The notes beneath the pieces are model-generated. The model made no database searches, was not told the DNA's origin, and saw only the letters and a program-made list of their open reading frames with translations. This document shows positions 1 through 6,594 of a DNA stretch of 14,015 bases, one piece after another. Each line of letters begins with the position of its first letter. The first letter of the stretch is position 1. A program made the position numbers and the translations under genes. Source of the DNA: an uncultured Clostridia bacterium (GTDB taxonomy: Bacteria > Bacillota > Clostridia > Christensenellales > UBA1242); contig CAJOPQ010000016.1 in NCBI GenBank assembly GCA_905236445.1, positions 1 through 14,015 of the forward strand. The letters run 5' to 3'.

Positions 1-124
1 ATATTGGACGTATCTCAGAATCTGACTCTTCTACTGTGCTTGTACTAGTTCCACATGCTGTAAAGAAAAACATGCATGGCACAATTAGGCAAATTGTGAA
101 AATAAAGCTTAAAATTTTTTTCAT
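1..124 (-). CDS. Lipoprotein, N-terminal fragment (continues past window start)
   Basis: Only the first 41 codons are present; the gene continues off the left edge. The reverse strand from the ATG at 124-122 reads MKKILSFIFTICLIVPCMFF and then FTACGTSTSTVEESDSEIRP. This is a classic lipoprotein signal peptide: lysines at residues 2-3, a hydrophobic stretch of about 18 residues, and a lipobox FTAC with the lipidated cysteine at residue 24. A Ser/Thr/Glu-rich linker follows, typical of the tether before a folded extracytoplasmic domain. A strong Shine-Dalgarno (GGGAGG) sits about 6 nt upstream of the ATG, and a consensus promoter precedes it. The mature protein should be anchored to the outer face of the membrane; its function cannot be told from this fragment. 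It is divergent from an XRE regulator gene that may control it. Confidence 0.85.
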   Translation of the reverse strand, partial: MKKILSFIFTICLIVPCMFFFTACGTSTSTVEESDSEIRPI

Positions 125-172
125 TCTTTCCTCCCTTTTTCATTTTATTACATTTTTCTTATAGCATTGTGT

Positions 173-201
173 ATTATAGCACTAAGAATTCTTAGTGTCA
201 A
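173..201 (-). promoter_or_regulatory. Consensus sigma-A promoter for the lipoprotein gene
   Basis: On the minus strand a perfect -35 TTGACA (201-196) and a perfect -10 TATAAT (178-173) are separated by exactly 17 bp (195-179). The expected transcription start is near 166, giving a leader of about 40 nt before the lipoprotein ATG at 124. A promoter this close to consensus would be strong unless repressed, and its spacer is a palindrome. Confidence 0.9.
180..197. promoter_or_regulatory. 18-bp perfect palindrome, putative XRE operator
   Basis: CACTAAGAATTCTTAGTG is identical to its reverse complement over all 18 bases. It fills the spacer of the lipoprotein promoter and touches its -35 box. It also lies just upstream of the candidate start codons of the XRE gene (201, 210, 237). 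Dimeric HTH_XRE proteins usually bind palindromes of about this size. I infer that the neighbouring regulator binds here, repressing the lipoprotein gene and perhaps its own. Binding itself cannot be seen from sequence. Confidence 0.7.
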
Positions 202-236
202 TGTATTTAATGGAAAATTTAGTAAAATATAAATAT

Positions 237-440
237 ATGAAAATATTTGCAGAAAGATTAAGAGAATTGCGGCAAGAAAAAGGTTTGTCTATGAAACAGC
301 TTGCCAATGCAATCGGCACAACCGATGCTGCAATTTCTAACTGGGAAAATGAAATAAACGAGCCTAAAATTTCTTATCTTAGAGAAATTGCACAATATTT
401 TGAGGTATCAACAGACTATCTGTTAGGTCTGGAGAATTGA
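237..440 (+). CDS. Small XRE-family (HTH_3) transcriptional regulator
   Basis: From the ATG at 237 the product is 67 aa, essentially just a helix-turn-helix domain of the Cro/C1 type. It opens with MKIFAERLRELRQEKGLSMK. The recognition region is LANAIGTTDAAISNWENEIN, with the WEN signature near residues 38-40, and it ends with the common tail FEVSTDYLLGLEN. It has no sensor or oligomerisation domain, so it would act as a stand-alone repressor dimer. The same frame extends upstream to GTG 195, ATG 201 and ATG 210, but the family consensus begins at the ATG at 237. None of these starts has a recognisable Shine-Dalgarno, so the start is uncertain. The gene diverges from the lipoprotein gene, and an 18-bp palindrome lies between them, which suggests local control. 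No plus-strand promoter is convincing; a TATTAT at 172-177 is possible. Confidence 0.88.
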   Translation: MKIFAERLRELRQEKGLSMKQLANAIGTTDAAISNWENEINEPKISYLREIAQYFEVSTDYLLGLEN

Positions 441-449
441 AAAACAAGA

Positions 450-480
450 CTCCGAAGAAATTTCTTCTGAGCCTTATTTT
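450..480 (+). terminator. Possible weak terminator after the XRE gene
   Basis: Starting 10 nt after the stop codon, CTC-C-GAAGAA pairs with TTCTTC-T-GAG (450-471, one C/T mismatch). A moderately T-rich stretch (CCTTATTTT) follows. The stem is AT-rich with a tight loop, so this is a weak candidate. Confidence 0.35.
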
Positions 481-536
481 GTCTGTCTAAAATTTAATTT
501 ACTTATATACTTTTTGCCACAATTTCTATTACTTTG

Positions 537-579
537 AATCTTAATCAGTTAAGATTTAATAGTTACAACTCTTAGTTGT
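537..579. other. Tandem hairpins in non-coding DNA
   Basis: Two perfect inverted repeats lie back to back: AATCTTAA-TCAG-TTAAGATT (537-556) and ACAACT-CTT-AGTTGT (565-579). They sit in the 270-bp gap between the XRE gene and the aquaporin terminator (441-673), in which I see no gene. They could be remnants of a mobile repeat, protein-binding sites, or folded 3' UTR of the XRE transcript. Nothing in the sequence decides between these. Confidence 0.4.
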
Positions 580-632
580 GTTTTGAGAACAATTTTTTCT
601 TGTTGATAATTTTTTTCACAAACTTTTTTTAG

Positions 633-663
633 AAAGCAGAGTTTTTTAGCCCTGCTTTATTTT
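633..663 (+). terminator. Putative terminator, plus strand
   Basis: AAAGCAG (633-639) pairs with CTGCTTT (652-658) around a 12-nt loop and is followed by ATTTT. It could end transcripts coming from the XRE gene just before the convergent aquaporin gene. The long loop and short T-tract lower confidence. Confidence 0.45.
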
Positions 664-673
664 AAGTTTCTTC

Positions 674-700
674 AAAAAAAAACAGAGCCATCAAGCTCTG
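674..700 (-). terminator. Intrinsic terminator of the aquaporin gene
   Basis: On the minus strand, CAGAGC-TTGATG-GCTCTG (700-683) is followed by an uninterrupted run of T residues (682-674). It lies 13 nt beyond the aquaporin stop codon. Stem, loop size and T-tract all fit a rho-independent terminator. Confidence 0.9.
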
Positions 701-713
701 CTTCCATTATATC

Positions 714-1427
714 CTATTTGTTCTTCTTTTGCTTCTCTGTATTCAAATATTTATACACTACTGCAGCTACAACTGCTCCAAGCAATGGTGCAACAATAAA
801 TATCCAAACCTGTGCAAGGGCTGCTGTAGAGCCATTGTAAATCAAGTCTGCAAAAGCCGTTGCAATACTTCTAGCAGGATTAACTGATGTGCCAGTAATA
901 TTGATACCAATCAAGTGAACTAATGTTAATGTTAAACCAATAACAATACCTGCAATATTGCCATGACCAGCTTTTTCATCTGTAACATTCAAAATTGTAT
1001 AAACGAAAATTGCAGTCAAGATAATTTCTACAAGTAATGCACTGATAACGCCACCTGCAGTTAATCCATTGATTGCATAACCTGTTGCATAGTTACAAGC
1101 ATTGCCAAACAAATTGACGCCTGCCATTCTAAACATACCAAATACAGCAACTGCACCAACGAAGCCACCTAAGACTTGTGCCAAAATATAGATAAAGAAT
1201 TCCTTCACAGTCATACGCTTTGTTAATAAGCATCCTAGTGATACTGCTGGATTGATGTGACAACCAGAAATTCTACCAACAGAATATGCCATAGCAACAA
1301 TTACCAAGCCAAACGCAAGAGAAGTTGCAACTAAGTTACCTCCTGTTGCAGCAGCCACACCACATGCTACAAAAACCAAAACAAATGTACCTATACATTC
1401 AGCACATGCTTTTTTAAATAATGTCAT
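714..1427 (-). CDS. aqpZ: AqpZ-like aquaporin (MIP family water channel)
   Basis: The 237-aa product has the usual length and six-helix layout of the MIP family. Both half-helix signatures are present: GCHINPAVS (NPA at 59-61) and GTSVNPARS (NPA at 183-185). The residues that set pore size in E. coli AqpZ (Phe, His, Thr, Arg) appear to be kept as F39, H171, T180 and R186. This favours an orthodox water channel over a glycerol facilitator, which has Gly and a wider pore at these places. The C-terminus is lysine-rich and cytoplasmic. The start is set by the Shine-Dalgarno AAGGAGGT about 7 nt before the ATG at 1427. The gene has its own promoter and terminator, so it is monocistronic. It probably serves osmotic water flow across the cell membrane. 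Confidence 0.95.
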   Translation of the reverse strand: MTLFKKACAECIGTFVLVFVACGVAAATGGNLVATSLAFGLVIVAMAYSVGRISGCHINPAVSLGCLLTKRMTVKEFFIYILAQVLGGFVGAVAVFGMFRMAGVNLFGNACNYATGYAINGLTAGGVISALLVEIILTAIFVYTILNVTDEKAGHGNIAGIVIGLTLTLVHLIGINITGTSVNPARSIATAFADLIYNGSTAALAQVWIFIVAPLLGAVVAAVVYKYLNTEKQKKNK

Positions 1428-1454
1428 ATATTTACCTCCTTCCTTTATATTCTT

Positions 1455-1483
1455 AGTGTAACACTGTACCTATGAGTTGTCAA
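1455..1483 (-). promoter_or_regulatory. Aquaporin promoter
   Basis: On the minus strand a perfect -35 TTGACA (1483-1478) is followed, after 17 bp, by TACACT (1460-1455, four of six matches to TATAAT). Transcription would start near 1448, 20 nt before the ATG and just upstream of the Shine-Dalgarno. The -10 box overlaps CACTAAGAAT (1458-1449), identical to one half of the palindrome at 180-197. Confidence 0.75.
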
Positions 1484-1497
1484 ATAATTATATGTTT

Positions 1498-1529
1498 AAA
1501 ACAAAATAGCAGAGCATTCAAGCTCTGCT
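1498..1529 (-). terminator. Terminator of the spoIIE-mur-ftsW operon, overlapping the ftsW stop
   Basis: On the minus strand, AGCAGAGC-TTGAAT-GCTCTGCT (1529-1508) forms an 8-bp perfect stem followed by ATTTTGTTTT. The ftsW stop TGA (1520-1518) lies in the loop, so the last three sense codons form one arm of the stem. The core closely resembles the aquaporin terminator at 683-700. Confidence 0.88.
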
Positions 1530-2726
1530 TTGTTTTGCTTTCTTTTTATGCTTGTTAAAACTAAAATCAAATAGTTTCTCCTCATCGTTAGCTTTGTTAG
1601 AATTCTTAGATATATTTATCAGCACACCTATTGCACTTAAAAGTACTATAAGGCTACTGCCACCTGCGCTGACGAACGGCAGTGGCAATCCAGTTGGAGG
1701 GATAGAGCCTGTTACAACTGCCATGTTAATTAACGCCTGATATGCAATTAGGCTAGTTATTCCCACAGCCAACAGAAAGCCCAGTCGATCTTTGGCATTG
1801 ATTGCAATCTTGTATCCACATGCAATGATTATAACATATATTATGACCAGAATTAAAACACCGACAAACCCAACTTCCTCTCCTATAATTGCTAGAATGA
1901 AATCACTTTCTGCAAATGGAAGAAACATATATTTCTGCATTGAATTAAATAATCCAACACCAAATAGCCCTCCAGCACCAAGTGAATATAGAGATTGAAT
2001 AAGTTGAAATCCCTCGTCCTGTGGATTTGCCCAAGGATCTATAAAAGCAAATAATCTATACAACCTATACGGCTCAATAATAATAAGAATAGGAATAAGT
2101 GCAATTGCAGCACATAGTAATATTATAAAATATTTCTTGTTCATGCCACCTATATATAACATTGTTAGCATTACAAGTCCCAAACAAATTGTAACACTTA
2201 AATTTGGCTCTAACAGAATTAACAAGCAACATATTCCACCAAGAGCAACAACAGGAATTACACCTTTGAGAGTATGCATTTGTTTATAATTTTTGGACAT
2301 GTATACGCTTGCAAAAATTACAAAGCCAAACTTCGCAATCTCACTAGACTGAATGGAAATAGAACCAAACCCTATCCATCGTCTTGCACCATTAGCTCCT
2401 ATGCTTATCCCCGGCACAAAAACAAGCAATAACACTATTACAGAAATAACACCTATCCAGATGAATAATTTGTTAAAATTATGATAATTGAATTTTGATA
2501 CCAGCACAAGAGCAACAATACCAATTACAAAACCAATAATCTGTTTCTTGACAAAGTTAAGAGAGTCGCCATATAAAATTTCTGCAGAATAATTGCTTGC
2601 AGAATATATGAATACAAAACCACATATGCATAGAGTTATACATAAGAATATTAACAGAAATTCTACACCAAATATTCTAGGCTTACTCAATGTATATTTA
2701 CTAATTTTATTCCGTTGTTTTTTCAT
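1518..2726 (-). CDS. ftsW: SEDS peptidoglycan glycosyltransferase, FtsW/SpoVE type
   Basis: SEDS proteins polymerise lipid II into glycan strands in the membrane, paired with a class B PBP. From the ATG at 2726 the product is 402 aa with about ten membrane segments. It has a basic cytoplasmic N-terminus and a Lys-rich C-terminal tail. The motif PFAESDFILAIIGEE carries the Asp (about residue 275) that matches the catalytic Asp297 of E. coli FtsW. The family signature NMAVVTGSIPPTGLPLPFVS plus AGGSS is complete near residues 334-358. Position right after murD is the usual place for ftsW or spoVE. The first codons overlap the murD 3' end by 20 nt, suggesting translational coupling. A GTG at 2744 would add six residues (MSCRRN), but the ATG has the better-placed purine-rich GCAGGCG upstream. 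Whether this is the vegetative FtsW or sporulation SpoVE is open; spoIIE in the same operon makes the second possible. Confidence 0.93.
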   Translation of the reverse strand: MKKQRNKISKYTLSKPRIFGVEFLLIFLCITLCICGFVFIYSASNYSAEILYGDSLNFVKKQIIGFVIGIVALVLVSKFNYHNFNKLFIWIGVISVIVLLLVFVPGISIGANGARRWIGFGSISIQSSEIAKFGFVIFASVYMSKNYKQMHTLKGVIPVVALGGICCLLILLEPNLSVTICLGLVMLTMLYIGGMNKKYFIILLCAAIALIPILIIIEPYRLYRLFAFIDPWANPQDEGFQLIQSLYSLGAGGLFGVGLFNSMQKYMFLPFAESDFILAIIGEEVGFVGVLILVIIYVIIIACGYKIAINAKDRLGFLLAVGITSLIAYQALINMAVVTGSIPPTGLPLPFVSAGGSSLIVLLSAIGVLINISKNSNKANDEEKLFDFSFNKHKKKAKQSRA

Positions 2727-4026
2727 ATTTCGCCTGCAACTCACATACAGCTTTTATATAGTATTCACCCCTATCAACATACGACTGAAATTCATCAAAA
2801 CTAGCACACGCAGGAGATAAAATTATTGTATCAACTCCTTCCCAATATTTTTCTATATTTTCCATAAAACTGTGCAAATTTTTGACTTTGTAAAATGTAA
2901 TATTTTTGTTATATTTCTTACATCTTATAATACTATTTCTACACTCACCAAAAGCCACAATTTTACTTACTTTTTGATCCAGACTATTAATTAATGTTTT
3001 GAAATCTAATCGCTTATTTCTACCCCCAAGCAGAAGCAAAATATTGGATTTGTCAATCTTATTAAGCAGTGTCAAAGTAGCGTGTATATTGGTAGCTTTG
3101 CTATCGTTGTAAAAATCTTTACCGTTAATTTTTGTCACAAACTCACATCTATGTGGCAGAAAACTATATGTATTTACCGTATTTTGCATAATATTGCTGT
3201 CAATTCCTATAATATCACCAACAGCAACCATAGCCAAAACATCTTCTTCGAATACACAAGGAATTGTGGATATATTTACTATTTCGTTTTTGTTTTTTAC
3301 AATATATTCACCCTTTTTTGCATATTTCGCTTTGGCATCACCCGATGCAAAATATACCCTCTTTGCATTAATTGATTTGATGTTAGCAAGTATAGCATCT
3401 TCAGCATTTATTACGGCATAGTCGTTGCGTTGTTGATTGTTAAATATATTCAACTTTGCATGCAGATAATTGTCAAAAGTTTTGTGCCAATCGAGGTGAT
3501 CTGGCGCAACATTTAGAAAGACTGCAATATCTGCTTTAAAATTCTTGCAACCATCTAATTGAAATGAACTTAGTTCTACTATTGCATAGTCATACTTCGA
3601 GCCATATATTGCACTAACTGGCTTTCCTATATTACCCACCTCTACACAAGATTTTCCTGCATTGGTCAGCATTGTGTATATTAGGTCGGTTGTAGTAGTC
3701 TTGCCATTAGTTCCCGTTACTGCAATGACCTTGGTTGAGGGATCTAAAAACATATATCCGAACTCAACTTCAGATATTACATCTATGCCAATTGATCTAG
3801 CATATTGTATTTCTTTTCTATTTATTTTTACACCCGGCGATAATACAATAAGATCGAAATTAGCAATATTGCGTTTGGTAAGTTTGCTAATAAACCCACC
3901 ACCATTGATTTTTTCACCCTCATCTAATATTGTATAATCCACATCTTGATCAATCAAAATTTTTTCAACAGCATGTCCACTGATACCATATCCCCATATT
4001 AATACATTACTATATTGAAACTCCAT
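2707..4026 (-). CDS. murD: UDP-N-acetylmuramoyl-L-alanine--D-glutamate ligase
   Basis: MurD adds D-glutamate to UDP-MurNAc-L-Ala in the cytoplasm using ATP. The 439-aa protein has the normal length and three-domain order. An N-terminal UDP-binding Rossmann domain begins VLIWGYGISG (8-17). The central ATPase domain has the P-loop GTNGKTTTT (105-113), ELSSFQL (151-157), the HLDWH motif (177-181) and a lysine at 191, in the position of the carbamylated lysine. The C-terminal domain has NDSKATN (307-313) and SPACASFDEF (404-413), which bind substrate in E. coli MurD. A residue matching its Phe422 is Tyr here, a mild change. The start ATG at 4026 follows a good Shine-Dalgarno (AGAGGTG). A 95-nt AT-rich gap separates it from mraY, the largest gap in the operon. 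I saw no convincing internal promoter in that gap. Confidence 0.97.
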   Translation of the reverse strand: MEFQYSNVLIWGYGISGHAVEKILIDQDVDYTILDEGEKINGGGFISKLTKRNIANFDLIVLSPGVKINRKEIQYARSIGIDVISEVEFGYMFLDPSTKVIAVTGTNGKTTTTDLIYTMLTNAGKSCVEVGNIGKPVSAIYGSKYDYAIVELSSFQLDGCKNFKADIAVFLNVAPDHLDWHKTFDNYLHAKLNIFNNQQRNDYAVINAEDAILANIKSINAKRVYFASGDAKAKYAKKGEYIVKNKNEIVNISTIPCVFEEDVLAMVAVGDIIGIDSNIMQNTVNTYSFLPHRCEFVTKINGKDFYNDSKATNIHATLTLLNKIDKSNILLLLGGRNKRLDFKTLINSLDQKVSKIVAFGECRNSIIRCKKYNKNITFYKVKNLHSFMENIEKYWEGVDTIILSPACASFDEFQSYVDRGEYYIKAVCELQAKYEKTTE

Positions 4027-4121
4027 CTACACCTCTACCTTTAGTTGTTATTTATATTATTTATATTTAAGATAGAGTAGAAATAGAACAATTCACACTT
4101 CAAATATGATAAATTAAATCT

Positions 4122-5126
4122 TTACATTTTGATAATGTATAGAATAATAGTAGACATACAGATAAGCAAAGTAATTATAGTATAAATCCCTACAATTTTA
4201 CTTTCTTTGAGTCCAAGCCTTTCTAAGTGATGATGAAATGGAGCCATTAGGAATATTCTTTTCTTTGTCATTTTGTAATAGGCAACTTGCAGAATACTAC
4301 TCAATGCTGTTATGACGTACGCAACCCCAATCACAATTAGCAACAAATACTCCTGCAAAAAGGCTGTAACGCTGGCAATAAATCCACCAAGCGCCAGCGA
4401 TCCCGTGTCGCCCATAAATATCGTAGCAGGATAGCAATTAAATAGCAAAAACACAAGTATCGCACCACTTAAGCCAAAACAAACAATAGCTAGGTTGAGA
4501 TATTCGTTAGACAAAGTTTCTAACACTCCACTGCTTAATGTAGCAGTATATTTAATATAGGACAACACACCCAATGTCAAAATAATAATTAGCGACACAC
4601 TCCCTGCAAGACCATCAAGGCCATCTGTCAAATTCACACTATTAGTTACAGCCAAAAAAAACACTATAACTACGGGTATTATCCACCAACTAATATTAAT
4701 AGATATATTCGTGTATGGAATGTTGATATTCCCACCAAGCATTCCGAAGTTGTAGATAAATAATGCAATAATTATTGCTATACCAACTTGTCCAATAATC
4801 TTTTGATAAGGCTTCAATCCCTCATTATGCTTTAGCTTTATTTTTAAGAAATCATCTAAAAATCCTAAAAGTCCATAACTGGCGAAAATGATAAGAGTAA
4901 GATTTGCCAACATTCTATCGTTTTGAAAAAAAACTACAGATAGAATTGATGCAAAAATAAATATAAGGCCACCCATCGACAGAGTTCCCTGCTTCGACTT
5001 ATGATTGTCAACATATTCTAAGATGTTCTGACCAGCTTTCATCTTCCTTAGAATCCAAAAAACCATTGGAGAAATAGCTAGAGCAAGAACAAAGCAAGAA
5101 AGTAGACTATATAGGTTATTTAACAT
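4122..5126 (-). CDS. mraY: Phospho-N-acetylmuramoyl-pentapeptide-transferase
   Basis: MraY transfers phospho-MurNAc-pentapeptide to undecaprenyl phosphate, making lipid I at the inner face of the membrane. The product is 334 aa with about ten membrane helices, as usual. Catalytic-region motifs seen in order are LDDFLKIK (D91, D92), NSVNLTDGLDGLAG (162-175), GDTGSLALGG (239-248) and the MraY-specific APFHHHLE (295-302). The early motif KxGTPTMGG reads KQGTLSMGG here (45-53), a small departure. Its ATG overlaps the end of murE by 11 nt, with a strong Shine-Dalgarno (AAGGAGAG) inside the murE tail. In the standard cluster murF would lie between murE and mraY; here there is no room for it. Confidence 0.97.
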   Translation of the reverse strand: MLNNLYSLLSCFVLALAISPMVFWILRKMKAGQNILEYVDNHKSKQGTLSMGGLIFIFASILSVVFFQNDRMLANLTLIIFASYGLLGFLDDFLKIKLKHNEGLKPYQKIIGQVGIAIIIALFIYNFGMLGGNINIPYTNISINISWWIIPVVIVFFLAVTNSVNLTDGLDGLAGSVSLIIILTLGVLSYIKYTATLSSGVLETLSNEYLNLAIVCFGLSGAILVFLLFNCYPATIFMGDTGSLALGGFIASVTAFLQEYLLLIVIGVAYVITALSSILQVAYYKMTKKRIFLMAPFHHHLERLGLKESKIVGIYTIITLLICMSTIILYIIKM

Positions 5127-6576
5127 CTACTCTCTCTCCTTTTAACAATGATGTGACTATTCCAACTTCGTTGTACTCTATTGCTTTATCGCCAATAACT
5201 TGTTTGCTCTCTGTACCCTTGCCTAACAACACCAAAGTTTCATTTTTCTCCATTTCCTCAAAAGCTGTCTTAATTGCAAGTGGTCGATCAAAAATTATAT
5301 GCGCCAATTTCTCTTGTGGCACACCTTTACTTATATCTTCAACAACTTCGTCAAAATTAGTGTTGCCAATGTTATCTGTAGTGATAATAATTTTATCACA
5401 ATACTTGCTAGCAACCTCTCCCATCAATCTTCTTTTGATACTATCGCTATAACCTACACAACCAAATAGACATGTTATCTTACCCTTTCTTAGTTTTTTT
5501 ACCAACGACAACACTTTCTCAAATCCGTCTGGAGTATGGGCAAAATCTATAATTATTTTCTTGTTGTCGCTATACGAATAGACCATGAATCTGCCGTCTA
5601 CACTTTTCAATTTTGCAATACCATTTCTTATACTTTTGTTATCTACACCAAGAAGTTTTGCGACCCCTACAGCAGATAAAATATTGTATACATTGTATTC
5701 ACCTGTAAGATGAGAATCTATATTAATCAATTCATCATTGACATTAATTACGAATTTTGCGCCACTTATTTTGATAACAATTCCAACTGCGAAAATGTTG
5801 GCAGGATTGTATATTCCATAACTAACTGTAGGCACACTTGCTTTTTTCGCCAACTTTATTCCATACTCATCATCGACATTAACAACAGCCTCTCTAATAT
5901 ATTTTTTGTCAAAAAATGACATTTTTGTGTCAGCATACTTCTCTATAGTACCAAAAAAGTCCAAGTGTTCATTTGTGATATTCGTGAACACTCCAACATC
6001 AAATTTAATACCAAAGACCTTGTTATAATATATAGAATGTGCCGACACTTCCATGACAACGGTATCAATCCCAAAAGCCAGCATCTGACTAAAAGTATAA
6101 TGCAACTCAATCGGATCGGGTGTGGTAAAACTAGATGGAAGAAAGGCATCGTCTATATATATTCCATTCGTACCTATTATGCCGACTCGTCTTCCACTTT
6201 GTCTAAGTATACTAGCAATTATATGTGTCGTGGTTGTTTTGCCATTTGTTCCAACAACTGCAATCTTGCAAAGTTTCTCATCAGCTAAGTTATAGAAATT
6301 TTTCGCCATTATACTCATCGCAATCCTAACATTATCTACACATATTATCACTGCATTTTCTACAAAGATATTATCCTCAGTAACAATAACCTTTGCTCCC
6401 TTTAATATCGCCTCATCAATATAATCATTGCCATTAAACGTTGTCCCCTTAATGCAAAAGAATATTGAATCTTTAATACAATCCCCTGAAATATGTGTTA
6501 GACACTCAATGTTAACATCGTTGAAATTAATTATACTTTTGCTCTTAAGTCCTTTAATAATTTTTGATAATTTCAT
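5116..6576 (-). CDS. murE: UDP-N-acetylmuramoyl-tripeptide synthetase with atypical amino-acid pocket
   Basis: MurE adds the third stem-peptide residue (usually meso-diaminopimelate or L-lysine) to UDP-MurNAc-L-Ala-D-Glu. The 486-aa length and architecture are normal: UDP-binding domain with GTTFNGNDY (44-52), P-loop GTNGKTTTT (109-117), TTPDP (151-155), MEVSAHS (175-181), NEHLDFFGT (202-210), a lysine at 218 in the carbamyl-lysine position, and FAHTPD (345-350). The odd part is the C-terminal domain. The DAP-type motif DNPR reads DNIG (401-404). GGDRD, which carries E. coli Arg389, reads VGYSD (374-378), with Ser377 in place of the arginine. The spacing between the two matches E. coli without gaps (my alignment from memory). 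GKGxE (452-456, E. coli GKGHE) is kept. Third-residue specificity therefore cannot be assigned by the usual rule. The start ATG at 6576 has AAAGGA about 12 nt upstream and lies 18 nt after the spoIIE stop. Confidence 0.93.
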   Translation of the reverse strand: MKLSKIIKGLKSKSIINFNDVNIECLTHISGDCIKDSIFFCIKGTTFNGNDYIDEAILKGAKVIVTEDNIFVENAVIICVDNVRIAMSIMAKNFYNLADEKLCKIAVVGTNGKTTTTHIIASILRQSGRRVGIIGTNGIYIDDAFLPSSFTTPDPIELHYTFSQMLAFGIDTVVMEVSAHSIYYNKVFGIKFDVGVFTNITNEHLDFFGTIEKYADTKMSFFDKKYIREAVVNVDDEYGIKLAKKASVPTVSYGIYNPANIFAVGIVIKISGAKFVINVNDELINIDSHLTGEYNVYNILSAVGVAKLLGVDNKSIRNGIAKLKSVDGRFMVYSYSDNKKIIIDFAHTPDGFEKVLSLVKKLRKGKITCLFGCVGYSDSIKRRLMGEVASKYCDKIIITTDNIGNTNFDEVVEDISKGVPQEKLAHIIFDRPLAIKTAFEEMEKNETLVLLGKGTESKQVIGDKAIEYNEVGIVTSLLKGERVDVK

Positions 6577-6594
6577 ATAACAACTGTCCTTTTT

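Noticed and set aside
2727..2744. GTG start giving ftsW six more residues
   Set aside because: No ribosome site precedes it, while the ATG at 2726 has purine-rich sequence at a usable distance. It remains possible.
4027..4121. Internal promoter for murD-ftsW in the 95-nt gap after mraY
   Set aside because: Candidates such as TTGTTC or TTGAAG pair only with poor -10 boxes. In DNA this AT-rich such matches are expected by chance.
5943..6288. Open frames on both strands overlapping murE
   Set aside because: Both overlap conserved MurE ATPase-domain motifs in another frame, so they are shadows.
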